Source of the DNA: Pseudomonadota bacterium
Lineage (GTDB): Bacteria; Myxococcota_A; Polyangia; Polyangiales; Polyangiaceae
Length of the DNA stretch: 64,000 nucleotides
Direction of reading: 5' to 3'
Assembly (NCBI GenBank): GCA_023423895.1
Contig: JAFAER010000218.1
Coordinates: 79,173-143,172, forward strand
The position numbers and the translations under genes were made by a program. A model generated the notes under the pieces. That model saw only the letters and a list, made by a program, of their open reading frames with translations. It was not told the origin of the DNA and searched no databases. Shown in pieces: positions 8,007-17,356 of the stretch. The number at the start of each line of letters is the position of its first letter. The stretch's first letter is position 1.

Positions 8007-9676
8007 GAAGCGCCTCCGGCGGATCCGGTCCCCGGGTGGCCGTTGCCAGAAGAGTGGCGGTCGTGCCCGTTGGTCTCGCCCGCCGGAGAGACGAGTCGGC
8101 GAACGGGAACGGCGAGCTCGGCGCCGGCCTTGTCGACGATCCCCACGGCGGCGATGAGCAGCTCTTCGCGGGTGCGGGCGAACTCGTTGAAGTCGAGCGT
8201 CTCGATGGGGGCGGCGATCTCGATGTCGTAGGACGCTTCGCCGATCGCCGCGAGTCGGACGAAGACGTCCTGCTTGCGCACGAGCGGGGTCGCGCAGAGC
8301 CGCTCTCTGAGCTCGGAGACGATGGTCTGGACGTGCGCCATCGATGTCGATCGCGAGAGCTGGAGCTTCGTTGCGAAGCGCATGCGGTCGCGAGGCCCGA
8401 GCGACTCGATGCGCATGTCGGCGAGCTTGCCGTTCGCGAAGATGACGACGGTGCGGTCAGCGGTGCGTATGCGCGTGGAGCGGAGGCCGATACGCTCGAC
8501 GGTTCCCTCGATCGCATCGACCCGGATCGTGTCGCCTACGCGGAACGGCTGATCGACGAGAATGGAGAGCGATCCGAAGAGATTCTCCACCGTCTTCTGT
8601 GCGGCGAGCGCGACGGCGACGCCTCCGATACCGAGACCGGCGACGACGCTCGTGACCGGATAGCCGAGCTCGGAGAGTGCGACCATCAATGCAAGCGTCG
8701 CGACGATCACCTTCCCGAGGCTGACACCGACCGCGGAGAGGGAACGGGCGCTCGGGCGCGTCTGCGCCCACTCGGCATGCGCGAGCTCCTCGCCGAGCAC
8801 GTTGACCGCTCGGAGTAGCGCCCAGAAGAACGCGAGCCAGAACAGCGCGCTCAGCCCACGTTCGAGCAAGTCCTCTGCGCGGAGCGTGAGCGCGAGGAAG
8901 GGCAGCGCGATCGCGAACAGTGCGATCGCCCAGCCGAGCCGCGTCGGCGACTTCAGCCCGCTGAGCAGCCGCTCGCACCACGAATGACGAGCGAGCACCC
9001 TTCGGGCGACGAGGCCGCTCAGGAACGTGAGCAGCCGACCCACGATGGCGCAAAGGACCGCCAGGATCGGGAGCGCCAGCCACTGCCACGCATAAAGAGC
9101 CATTGGCCCCTGCGCGAGGAGCGACGGCGGAAGGCGCTCGCGGATCCAGCTATCGCGCAGCGAGCTGTATAGCGCGGGCATCGCGGACACGGTCGTCTGC
9201 GAGAAGACCCATCGCGGCTCGTCGTCTGTGGCCTTCGAGTCATGGCGGATGAGGCGGATCGAGACGGGGTTCCCCTTGGCGTCCTTGATCTTCCCGAGCT
9301 CTTCGATCTTCGCGGAGAGACCGTCCGTCTGCCGACCCTCGGCGCGAGGCGACAGCGATTCCACGTCGACGAGGAGGCGCTGCGAGAGAACTGCGTGAAG
9401 CTTGGTCGTGAGCTCCACTGCGCGCTTCTCGCTCCCGCGCGGGAGGTCGAGGTAGATCGATGCCTCCTGGTAGCGGGACCTCGCGCACAGGTCGAAGAAC
9501 TGTCTCATGCTCGCGCGGGGCGAGTCGGCTGCCTCTTCCTCCGGAACGACCTGGTCGGCCGTCAGGGCGGCGGGCGCTGCCTTCGCCTGCGCCCACGCGG
9601 TTCCGGTGCCCGACACGAACGCGACGAACATGCTCGCCAGCACGAGGACGATACGGAACGTGGCAGAGCGGAGCAC
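8003..9676 (-). CDS. MscS-family mechanosensitive ion channel with periplasmic domain
   Basis: A 557-residue channel. A signal peptide ending near AWAQA is followed by about 150 soluble residues. Four to five membrane helices follow, then the MscS pore helix and beta domain: GLGIGGVAVALAAQKTVEN, FRVGDTIRV and NGKLADMRIES are all typical. It should open under membrane tension to release solutes. I placed the start at GTG 9676, which has GAGG 5 bases upstream and gives a proper signal peptide. A longer form from 9712 is less likely. The stop overlaps the start of the pseudokinase gene. The C-terminus is Gly/His/Ser-rich. Confidence 0.88.
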   Translation of the reverse strand: MLRSATFRIVLVLASMFVAFVSGTGTAWAQAKAAPAALTADQVVPEEEAADSPRASMRQFFDLCARSRYQEASIYLDLPRGSEKRAVELTTKLHAVLSQRLLVDVESLSPRAEGRQTDGLSAKIEELGKIKDAKGNPVSIRLIRHDSKATDDEPRWVFSQTTVSAMPALYSSLRDSWIRERLPPSLLAQGPMALYAWQWLALPILAVLCAIVGRLLTFLSGLVARRVLARHSWCERLLSGLKSPTRLGWAIALFAIALPFLALTLRAEDLLERGLSALFWLAFFWALLRAVNVLGEELAHAEWAQTRPSARSLSAVGVSLGKVIVATLALMVALSELGYPVTSVVAGLGIGGVAVALAAQKTVENLFGSLSILVDQPFRVGDTIRVDAIEGTVERIGLRSTRIRTADRTVVIFANGKLADMRIESLGPRDRMRFATKLQLSRSTSMAHVQTIVSELRERLCATPLVRKQDVFVRLAAIGEASYDIEIAAPIETLDFNEFARTREELLIAAVGIVDKAGAELAVPVRRLVSPAGETNGHDRHSSGNGHPGTGSAGGAS

Positions 9677-9870
9677 GTTCCCCTCATTAACATTGCCGCC
9701 ACCTCGTTGCACCTCGTTGCACCTCCCGTCGTCCCTCGCCCGGCGCCCGGCCGTCGTCGTGAGACGGCCTCGCCGGAAAAGAACCGTGACGTCGGCGTCG
9801 GCCGTCGACGGAGGCCGGCCGGCGAGAGAGCGCTTCCCCTCGGCGTGCGCATCCGGAACACTTGGGCTCA

Positions 9871-11883
9871 GTGCCGCCGAACGATCACGCCTCGCAGCTC
9901 CTGACGCTCTCCGAAGAGGAGCTGGCTCGTACGCTCGAGATGTCGGCGGCGACCTTCTCGCAGCTGGCGCAGACGGTCGCGCACGATCCGAACTCCACGA
10001 TCGAGCCGGCGCGGCATCGATCGAGCGACGCCGGCAAGCGGGCGCTCGCAGGACTCGACGTCGACCGCGCCGAGACCGGCGAGACGGGCATCGCAGGTGG
10101 TCTCGTCATGGGCGCGACGATCGGCGAAGGAGGGATGGGGATCGTGCGCGCGGCGACGCAGCGTTCTCTCGGACGCAAGGTCGCCGTGAAGACGCTCCGC
10201 GGGCAGGCGAAGAACGAGCAGGCCGCGTTGCGGCTCCTCCGCGAGGCATGGGTCACCGGCTCCCTCGAACATCCGAACATCGTCCCGGTCTACGATCTCG
10301 GCCTCGACGACGACGGGTCGCCGATCATCGTCCTCAAACACATCGAAGGCCTCGCGTGGTCCGAGCTCATCAGCGATGCCGCCGCCGTCGCGGCGCGGTT
10401 CGGAGCGGACGATCTGCTCGAGCACAATCTCCGGATCCTCGCCCAGCTTTGCAATGCGGTCAGCCTCGCCCATTCGCGAGGGATCGTGCATCGCGACCTG
10501 AAGCCCGAGAACGTCATGGTGGGCCGGTTCGGCGAGGTCTATCTCGTCGACTGGGGGATCGCCGTCAGCTTGAAGGAGGACCCGACAGGGCGGTTGCCGC
10601 TCGCGTCGGAGGCGACCGAGATGGCCGGCACGCCCTCGTACATGGCGCCGGAGATGCTCGGGGGATCGGGCAAGCTCGGGACGCACACGGACGTGTACCT
10701 CCTCGGCGCGATCCTGCACGAGATCCTCGTCGGTCGCCCACCGCACGTCGGTGAGAACTTCAAGCAGATCGTCACGTCGATCCTGCTCTCGCAGCTCACA
10801 TTCCCCGAGGACGTCCCGGGCGAGCTGGCCGCCATCGCGACGCGGGCGATGAGCCGGGCTCCGGCGGACAGGTTTGCGTCCGCCGACGACCTCCGGCTGA
10901 AGCTCGAATGGTACCTGCGGCATCGCGGCTCTCTTGCGCTGTCGTCGGAGGCTTCGCGCCGTGTCGACGAGATGCGCGCCGTGCTGCGCGCCAATCGCGA
11001 TCCGCACGAGGTCCGCGATCGGGTCAACAAGCTCTTTGCGGAAGCGCGCTTCGGCTACCGCCAGGCGATCCGCGCGTGCGAAGACAACGAAGGTGCCCGG
11101 CTCGGGCTTCGCGAAGCGACCGAGATGGTTGTCGAGTTCGAGCTCGAGGAAGGTACGCCCGAAGCGGCCGCCGCGGCGCTCGCCGAGCTCGAGACGCCGC
11201 CTCCCGAGCTCGCCGCGCGCGTTGCGGACGCCATGCGCCTGCGAGAGGCCGAGAAGGTCCGCGTCGCCCATCTCGAGAAGCTGAGCGCCGACCTGGACCC
11301 CGCGACCGGTCGCCGGACGCGCATGTTCGTCGGCGCCGTCCTGGGATCCGTCTGGACGATCGCTCCCGAGGTCACGGGTTGGATCTATCGCCGCACTGCG
11401 GCGCCGCCGCGATGGATCCCTTACGTGATGACGGCGGCGATCATCGCGGTCGCAGCGGGTGTGTTCGCCTGGGGGCGCGAGTCCTTGTCCAAGACGGCGG
11501 TGAACCGGGGGACGCAGGCGACCGCCTTGCTCATGTTCGCCGGGCAGCTCGCGATGCAGGTCGGTGGCAACGTCATCCGGCTACCGCTGCTCCACATCCT
11601 CGTCCTGTACCTGCACTCCTGGTTCTTCTCGGCTGCCGTCTTCACGGTCTTCGTCGATCGTAGGTTCTGGCCCACGGCCATCGGCTACCTTGCGGCGTTC
11701 GTCGGCGCATGCATCTCCCCCGAGCACGTATGGGAGCTGATGTCCGCGTCGAACGTGGTGTTCACCGTCACCCTGCTCATGGCGTGGCGTCGACCCGTCG
11801 AGGACGAAGAGCTCCTCGTCGACCGCGTCCGCACGCGTCGGGCCGCGCGCCAGAAGGTCCCCGTCACGCCGCCTTCGTCGTAG
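9871..11883 (+). CDS. Ser/Thr protein kinase with multi-spanning C-terminal membrane domain
   Basis: A 670-residue kinase. The kinase domain spans about 75-340, with GEGGMG, VAVKTL, HRDLKPENVM, VDWGIA in place of DFG (DWG variants are seen in active bacterial kinases) and AGTPSYMAPE. A helical region (about 350-470) follows. Then come about five hydrophobic helices (about 510-660) with no large outside domain, so the membrane part itself may be the sensor. GTG 9871 is taken as start, with TTG 9862 nine bases earlier possible. It diverges from the MscS-pseudokinase pair with a 194-bp gap, so shared control is possible. Confidence 0.87.
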   Translation: MPPNDHASQLLTLSEEELARTLEMSAATFSQLAQTVAHDPNSTIEPARHRSSDAGKRALAGLDVDRAETGETGIAGGLVMGATIGEGGMGIVRAATQRSLGRKVAVKTLRGQAKNEQAALRLLREAWVTGSLEHPNIVPVYDLGLDDDGSPIIVLKHIEGLAWSELISDAAAVAARFGADDLLEHNLRILAQLCNAVSLAHSRGIVHRDLKPENVMVGRFGEVYLVDWGIAVSLKEDPTGRLPLASEATEMAGTPSYMAPEMLGGSGKLGTHTDVYLLGAILHEILVGRPPHVGENFKQIVTSILLSQLTFPEDVPGELAAIATRAMSRAPADRFASADDLRLKLEWYLRHRGSLALSSEASRRVDEMRAVLRANRDPHEVRDRVNKLFAEARFGYRQAIRACEDNEGARLGLREATEMVVEFELEEGTPEAAAAALAELETPPPELAARVADAMRLREAEKVRVAHLEKLSADLDPATGRRTRMFVGAVLGSVWTIAPEVTGWIYRRTAAPPRWIPYVMTAAIIAVAAGVFAWGRESLSKTAVNRGTQATALLMFAGQLAMQVGGNVIRLPLLHILVLYLHSWFFSAAVFTVFVDRRFWPTAIGYLAAFVGACISPEHVWELMSASNVVFTVTLLMAWRRPVEDEELLVDRVRTRRAARQKVPVTPPSS

Positions 11884-12050
11884 TCATCGGTCACGACTGG
11901 GTCTCGAAATACGCCGTAAGGGGGGAGGTCGCCTGGATCTCGGTCCAGACTTCCATCGGCGCGCCGGACAGCTGGAAGAACGAGCGGCGTCCTCGGCTCG
12001 TCGATCGAGCGGGGGCCCCAGCGGCGCACGGGAGGGGAGGAGAGGGGAAC

Positions 12051-13196
12051 ATGCGTTACCTACCGATCTGCGTCGTGTCCGTTGCCTTGATGGCGACTGC
12101 GTGCGGCTCGAGCCGCGATCGATCCGCTTTCGGGGCGGAACGCGCGAACGGCAATTCCGGGGGCATCGGCGGCAACGGCGACCCGAACGGCAGCCTCGGC
12201 ACCGATGGTCCGCCGTCGTCCTCCGGCGGAGACCCGCAGACGTGCGCTGCGCAAGTCACCAAGGCGAACCGCGCCGAGGTCGACATCATCGTCGTCATCG
12301 ATACGTCGGGCAGCATGGGCGAGGAGACCGATCAGGTGAAACAGAACCTGAACTCCTTCGCGAATTCGATCGGCAACAGCGGCCTCGACTACAACGTGAT
12401 CATGATCGCGGAGAAGCCGCTGAAGCTCCCGTTCTTCCCGCCCGGCTTCACACCTCCAGGAATCTGCGTGCAGCCCCCGCTCGCTGGTGCCGACTGCGCC
12501 GACGGTCCGAAATTCCACCATCTCGACACCGAGGTCGCGAGCACCGACTCGCTCCAGATCATCCTCGACGAGTTCTCGAGCTACTCCGGCTGGCTCCGGC
12601 CCACGGCGTACAAGGTCTTCATCGAAGTCACCGACGACAACTCGCTGCTCGCCTGGAACACCTTCGACCAACAGCTGCTCGCGAAATCACCCCAGCACTT
12701 CGGGGACAGCACGACGCGCCGTTACATCTTCAACGCGATCTGCGGCTACAAGCGCAACACGGCGATCCTCTCGAACGAGGTGTGCGGCAGCGCCGAGAAC
12801 ACGGGCGAGCAGTATCAACACCTGGCGCAGTTGACGGGTGGCACGATCGACTCGGTCTGCGAGACGAGCTACGCGAGCGTCTTCGACAACATCGCGAAGG
12901 GCCTGATCACGAAGCTCGGATGCGAGTTCGCGATCCCCAAAGCCGAAGACGGGCAGGAGACCGATCCGGACTCGGTCGTCGTCAACTACACGCCGGGCGA
13001 CGGCTCGCCGTCCAAGGCACTCACGCAGGTGACCGACATCGGCAAGTGCGGCGCGAACCCGGATGGTTGGTACTACGACAACCCCGCCAAGCCGACGAAG
13101 ATCCTCTTCTGTCCGTCGACGTGCAGCACGGCGGGCGCGGACACCGGCGGCAAGCTCGACGTTGCGATCGGCTGTAAGGCACCTCCGCCGAAGTAG
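12051..13196 (+). CDS. von Willebrand factor A domain lipoprotein
   Basis: A 381-residue exported protein. The signal peptide ends in a lipobox (LMATAC), followed by a Gly/Asn/Ser-rich linker and a vWA domain with an intact metal site, DTSGSMGEE (Asp84, Ser86, Ser88). Later Cys residues probably form disulfides. Such domains bind ligands through a metal ion, and surface or adhesion roles are plausible but unproven. ATG 12051 follows a very purine-rich ribosome site (GGAGGGGAGGAGAGGGG), which settles the start against the longer frame upstream. Confidence 0.85.
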   Translation: MRYLPICVVSVALMATACGSSRDRSAFGAERANGNSGGIGGNGDPNGSLGTDGPPSSSGGDPQTCAAQVTKANRAEVDIIVVIDTSGSMGEETDQVKQNLNSFANSIGNSGLDYNVIMIAEKPLKLPFFPPGFTPPGICVQPPLAGADCADGPKFHHLDTEVASTDSLQIILDEFSSYSGWLRPTAYKVFIEVTDDNSLLAWNTFDQQLLAKSPQHFGDSTTRRYIFNAICGYKRNTAILSNEVCGSAENTGEQYQHLAQLTGGTIDSVCETSYASVFDNIAKGLITKLGCEFAIPKAEDGQETDPDSVVVNYTPGDGSPSKALTQVTDIGKCGANPDGWYYDNPAKPTKILFCPSTCSTAGADTGGKLDVAIGCKAPPPK

Positions 13197-13264
13197 GCGT
13201 CGGCGCGGATCGACACGGCTCGGCACGGCTCGTCGCGGCGGCGGTCAGGGTAGAACGGCCCTGC

Positions 13265-13324
13265 CAGCGCTGGAGCGCGTGCCGCGCTGGTGGAGCGCGT
13301 GCCGCGCTGGTGGAGCGCGTGCCG
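13265..13324. repeat. 20-bp tandem repeat, about three copies
   Basis: The unit GCGCTGGTGGAGCGCGTGCC occurs in two exact copies, after a first shortened copy. It contains a GCGCT/AGCGC inverted repeat. A GGCGC-TAGT-GCGCC hairpin (13324-13337) follows. The array lies between two convergent genes and is probably non-coding. Confidence 0.75.
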
Positions 13325-13357
13325 GCGCTAGTGCGCCGAAGGCCGGCCTAGCTTCCG

Positions 13358-13702
13358 CTACTTCAGCTTGCAGTCGACCTTTGCGACGAAGGTCGACGAC
13401 GGCGACCCCATGAAGGTCACGACCTCGCGGCTCTCGTTTGCGGGGACGTCGACGGAGCGCTGCTCGGGGTTCACGTCGCTTGCGACGACGCATCGCGCCT
13501 CCCGAGCGCAGCCGTTCGTGAGCGTCACGACGTGGTTGTATCCGTAGGGCACGTACACCGACGCGGTCTTGATCGCGACACACGCCGGCACCGGCGGCGT
13601 TGGCGCCCGCGTCCCTCCATCCGCCGCGCGAGCGGTCGGCACGAGGTGGACCGAAAGCAGGACGAACGCACCGAGCCCGAGAAGACCACGAACATGAGCC
13701 AT
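13358..13702 (-). CDS. Small secreted protein of unknown function
   Basis: A 114-residue protein. A signal peptide (MAHVRGLLGLGAFVLLSVHL, cut near ARAAD) leads to an about 90-residue soluble domain with four Cys residues and an alternating beta-type pattern ending in CKLK. It has the look of a small periplasmic or secreted beta-sandwich. No family is recognised. ATG 13702 was chosen because it begins the signal peptide and has AGAGGG about 10 bases upstream. Confidence 0.7.
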   Translation of the reverse strand: MAHVRGLLGLGAFVLLSVHLVPTARAADGGTRAPTPPVPACVAIKTASVYVPYGYNHVVTLTNGCAREARCVVASDVNPEQRSVDVPANESREVVTFMGSPSSTFVAKVDCKLK

Positions 13703-13837
13703 CGAAACCGAACCCTCTACCCTCAAGGTTGGGCCGCCCGCCGCAGCATGCAACTCCGGCTATCGCGTGCCGCCCGCACGCCGGCAACCCCAATCCCAGC
13801 GCGTGCGTCGGACGATCACGCTTTCGTGTCGACGCAA

Positions 13838-14450
13838 CTCCGGCGCAGTGCGCAAGTCGTGCGAAGCTCGGCGAGGGCGCAGCGATGTGGTCGACGCGAC
13901 GGGCGCTCGGAGAGGCCACGCGCCTGCTCCGGCGCGGTGCGCAGGTCGTGCGAAGCTCGGCGAGGGCGCAGCGATGTGGTCGACGCGACGGGCGCTCGGA
14001 GAGGCCACGCGCCTGCTCCGGCGCGGTGTGCAAGGCGTGTGAAGGTCGGCGAGGGCGCGGTGATGCCGACGGGATGCGTGCTCCGAGAGGTCACGCGCTT
14101 GCTCCGGCGCAGTGTGCAAGTCGTGTGAAGGTCGGCGAGGGCGCGGCGATGTGCTCGACGCGACGGGACGCGTGCTCCGAGAGGCCACGCGCTTGCTCCG
14201 GCGCAGTGTGCAACGCGTGTGCGGGGTCATCGCCTTGGCAGTGGTCGACGTCTTCGCTCGTTCGCTTGCTCCGGCGCAGTGTGGAACACGTGCGCAGGTT
14301 GGCAAGGGCAAGGAGCCGTCGTGACCGACGTGCATGTTCGCTTGCGCCGGCGCAGTGTGGAACGCGTGCGTTCGTTCGCTGACCCGGCGCAGTGTGGAAC
14401 ACGTGCGTTCGTTCGCTGCCCCGGCGCGGTGTGGAACGCGTGCGCATTGC
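13838..14450. repeat. Degenerate tandem repeat array A, nine core copies
   Basis: A core CTCCGGCGCAGTGTGNAA with a following CGTG recurs nine times, aligned starts near 13838, 13927, 14016, 14102, 14196, 14269, 14345, 14382 and 14419. The spacing is 89, 89, 86, 94, 73, 76, 37 and 37 bp. The first two long units are nearly identical over 89 bp. The rest diverge, and the last two shrink to 37 bp with TTCGTTCGCT between cores. All six frames give low-complexity translations, so it is taken as non-coding. It fills most of the 970-bp gap between the small secreted protein and hppA. Confidence 0.85.
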
Positions 14451-14618
14451 CATGATGGGGCCAGCGTCGCGACCGGCTCGCGGGGCGCGAGGTGCATCGA
14501 CCAAACCGCAAGGACGCTCCTTCGAGGCGGGGGCTTTCGACACCGCGACACGAGGAGCGAGCTGCATCGATCGATTCAAGGACCGCCGCTCGACGACCGC
14601 ATGTGCCTTAAACACGAC

Positions 14619-14647
14619 GACGGAAGCGGCACGAGGCCGCCTCCGTC
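14619..14647 (-). terminator. Hairpin downstream of hppA
   Basis: GACGGAAGCGGC (14619-14630) pairs with GCCGCCTCCGTC (14636-14647) around a 5-base loop, with a single G-T mismatch. On the minus strand it is followed by GTCGTGTTTAAG. It lies 26 bases after the hppA stop and is a likely terminator, though its T-run is weak. Confidence 0.55.
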
Positions 14648-14672
14648 GCGAGGGCGTTTGCCCGTTTGCCCG

Positions 14673-16730
14673 TCAGGCGATCAGCGGAGCAATGAGGAGC
14701 GAGACGACGCCCATCACCTTGATGAGGATCGAGATGCCGGGGCCCGAGGTGTCCTTGAATGGGTCGCCGACGGTGTCGCCGACGACGGCCGCCTTGTGAG
14801 CGTCCGATCCCTTGCTGTGGCCCTGGAGGCCGCCCTTCTCGATGTGCTTCTTCGCGTTGTCCCACGCGCCGCCGCCGTTCGCCATGAGCAGCGAGAGCAC
14901 GGCGCCGACCGCGAGCGCTCCAGCGAGCATGCCGGCGAGGACCTCGGGGCCGGCGGTGAAGCCGACGACGACCGGGGCCAGAACTGCGATCGCGCCCGGA
15001 GCAATCATCTCGCGGATCGCGGCGGACGTCGCGATGTCGACAATCACCTTGGGCTGCGGGTCGACGCCCGGCTTGCCCTCGAGCAGGCCCGGAATCTCGC
15101 GGAACTGGCGACGGATCTCCTCGACGATCGCGCCCGCGGCGCGTCCGACCGCGGTCATCGTCATGGCGCCGACGACGCACGGGAGCATCGCTCCGAAGAG
15201 GATGCCCATGAGGACCTTGGCGTCGGTCAGATAGAGGACGAGCTCGGCTGCGCCCTTCGCGCGGCGGGCCGCATTGACCTCCATGTTGAATGCAGCGAAG
15301 AGCGCGACGACCGTGAGGACCGCGGAGCCGATCGCGAAGCCCTTTCCGACGGCGGCGGTCGTGTTGCCGACGGCGTCGAGCTCGTCGGTGATCGCGCGGA
15401 CCTCTTTGCCGAGGCCGGCCATCTCGGAGATGCCGCCGCCGTTGTCGGCGATCGGCCCGTAGGCGTCGACCGTCATGACGATCGCCGTTCCGGCGAGCAT
15501 GCCGACAGCAGCGAGCGAGATGCCGTAGAGGCCGAGGTAGTAGTTCGAGATCCACCCCACCGCGCAGAGCGTGACGAGTGGGATGGCGACGCTCTCGAGC
15601 CCGACGGCGATGCCGCGGATGACGTTCGTTCCGGGACCCGTCACCGAGCTCTCCGCCACTTTGTGAATCGGGCCCATCGACGTGTAGTAGTCCGTCACGA
15701 GGCCGACGATGCCGCCGCCCGCAGCGCCGGCAGCGAGCGTGATGACCGCGCCCATGCTGAAGCCCAGCGAGGGCAGGACCGCGGCGGCCGCGATGACGAC
15801 CAGGAACGGCGGGAGGATGAGCGCGAGGCGAAGGACGCGCGCGGGCGGAAGGTTCTTGAGCGTCCGCGTGATGAAGATGCCGACGAGCGAGACCGCGAGC
15901 CCGATGGTCGCGAGAAGGAGCGGGAGCGAGACGGCCATCGAGCGCAGCGTCGCCTCCACGGTCACCTGCGGAGCGAGCTGCTGGAGCGACGCAACCGGCA
16001 TCGTGAGGCCGAGCGCGATCGTCGCGACGACGGCCGCGACGTAGCTCTCGTAGATGTCGGCGCCCATGCCGGCGATGTCGCCGACGTTGTCGCCGACGTT
16101 GTCCGCGATGACGCCGGGGTTACGCGGGTCGTCCTCGGGGATGTTGGCCTCGACCTTACCGACGATGTCCGCGCCGACGTCGGCGGCCTTCGTGTAGATG
16201 CCTCCGCCGATTCGGGCGAAGAGCGCGATCGAGCTCGCGCCGACGGCGAAGGAGTGCACGATCGTGGCGAGGTGGTCGTGGTTGCGGAACAGCGCGTAGA
16301 TGCTGCCGAGGCCGACGAGGCCGAGGCCCGCCACGCAGAGCCCCATGACCGCGCCGCCGTCGAGGGCGGTGACGAGGGCGGTCGCCTTTCCGTGTGCTCG
16401 CGCAGCTTCGGCCGTCCGGACGTTCGCGTACGTCGCGGCCTTCATCCCGAAGAAGCCGGCGACGAGCGACAGTAGCGCTCCGGCCACGAACGCTCCGCCG
16501 GAGAGCAAGCCGAGCGTCGCGGTAAGGAGCGCGAAGACGGCGACAGCGTAGATCGCGAGCACCTTGTACTCGCGGGCGAGGAAGGCCATCGCTCCCTCGC
16601 GGACGTAGCGCGCGATGCGCGCCATCGTCTCGTTGCCCTCGGGGGCCTTCTTCACGCGCACGTAGAGCGCGCGGGCCACGATGAGCGCTAGCGCGCCTGT
16701 TCCAATCGACTGATACGACAGAGCATCCAC
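14673..16730 (-). CDS. hppA: Membrane-bound ion-pumping pyrophosphatase, K+-dependent type
   Basis: A 685-residue membrane pyrophosphatase that couples pyrophosphate hydrolysis to ion pumping. About 16 hydrophobic helices are present. Catalytic sequences are intact: GGGIYTKAADVGADIVGKVE, then EDDPRNPGVIADNVGDNVGD, and the C-terminal DNAKKHIEKG. The motif GNTTAAVGKG carries Ala where K+-independent enzymes have Lys, which points to the K+-stimulated class. Whether it pumps H+ or Na+ cannot be told here. The start is GTG 16730, with AGAGGA 8 bases upstream. The gene stands alone, with repeat arrays on both sides. Confidence 0.95.
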   Translation of the reverse strand: MDALSYQSIGTGALALIVARALYVRVKKAPEGNETMARIARYVREGAMAFLAREYKVLAIYAVAVFALLTATLGLLSGGAFVAGALLSLVAGFFGMKAATYANVRTAEAARAHGKATALVTALDGGAVMGLCVAGLGLVGLGSIYALFRNHDHLATIVHSFAVGASSIALFARIGGGIYTKAADVGADIVGKVEANIPEDDPRNPGVIADNVGDNVGDIAGMGADIYESYVAAVVATIALGLTMPVASLQQLAPQVTVEATLRSMAVSLPLLLATIGLAVSLVGIFITRTLKNLPPARVLRLALILPPFLVVIAAAAVLPSLGFSMGAVITLAAGAAGGGIVGLVTDYYTSMGPIHKVAESSVTGPGTNVIRGIAVGLESVAIPLVTLCAVGWISNYYLGLYGISLAAVGMLAGTAIVMTVDAYGPIADNGGGISEMAGLGKEVRAITDELDAVGNTTAAVGKGFAIGSAVLTVVALFAAFNMEVNAARRAKGAAELVLYLTDAKVLMGILFGAMLPCVVGAMTMTAVGRAAGAIVEEIRRQFREIPGLLEGKPGVDPQPKVIVDIATSAAIREMIAPGAIAVLAPVVVGFTAGPEVLAGMLAGALAVGAVLSLLMANGGGAWDNAKKHIEKGGLQGHSKGSDAHKAAVVGDTVGDPFKDTSGPGISILIKVMGVVSLLIAPLIA

Positions 16731-16793
16731 AGGGCAGGTCCTCTCGTTCCCCCCGGAAGCGCCGCGTCATGTGGCAGGGATCCCGAGCCGCGG

Positions 16794-16813
16794 CAAGTCA
16801 AAGCCGCGACTTG
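16794..16813. promoter_or_regulatory. Inverted repeat upstream of hppA
   Basis: CAAGTC (16794-16799) and GACTTG (16808-16813) form an interrupted palindrome 64-83 bp upstream of the hppA start. It could be an operator. No good -10/-35 pair was found nearby. Confidence 0.3.
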
Positions 16814-17088
16814 ACAAAGGAAGACGCCGCGTGAGAGAAGATGCTCGATCGGGGCGCCTGTTCTAGTGACAGCCCCCCTTCTGCGTCTCGCTCCGGTAGC
16901 GAGCCACGCGACGACGTCGACGTGCATTCAGCGCCCATGTTTTGCGCCGGTTTTTGCTCATGCGCCGGCTCCACGCGAGCAGGTGTCACATGACCACGCG
17001 ACGCGTGAGGTCGCGAGCACGGTTGGCGTGAGGTCGCTCGCTCCGCGCAACCAGGCTTTCGCGTGACGCTCGCTCCGCGCAAGCAGCA

Positions 17089-17356
17089 GCCTACGCATGA
17101 GGCTGCTCGCGTCGCCCGCGCCGGCTACGCATGAGGCTGCTCGCGAGCAAGCTTTGTGCGCGGCCGCCCGCACCGCGAGCCGGCTACGCATGACGGTCGT
17201 TCGCTCCGCGCGAGCCGGCTACGCACGAGGCCCCTCACTCGGAGCGAGCAGCGGTGCCTGATGCCGCTCGCTCGCGCGAGGCGGCAACGCACGACGCCGC
17301 TCGCTCGCGCGAGGCGGCAACGCACGACGCCGCTCGCTTGTGCGAGCAGGCTACGC
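17089..17356. repeat. 33-bp tandem repeat array B
   Basis: A motif GGCTACGCATGAGG or GGCAACGCACGACG recurs at 17089, 17123, 17182, 17217, 17283, 17316 and 17349. The steps are about 33-35 bp or twice that, so about eight or nine unit places exist. Between motifs lies GCTCGCTCGCGCGAG or variants, able to form a hairpin. The two central units are exact. The last copy supplies the TAG stop of the following minus-strand gene. The rest of the 16731-17350 gap shows no gene. Confidence 0.85.

Noticed and set aside
13838..14450. CRISPR array
   Set aside because: The repeats are inexact, the intervening sequences are copies of each other and not unique spacers, spacing varies from 37 to 94 bp, and no cas gene is present.
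14334..16475. 713-codon plus-strand frame
   Set aside because: It is antisense to hppA with biased composition and starts inside repeat array A.
16731..17350. Riboswitch or small gene upstream of hppA
   Set aside because: No conserved riboswitch pairing was recognised, and the open frames here are repeat translations without ribosome sites.
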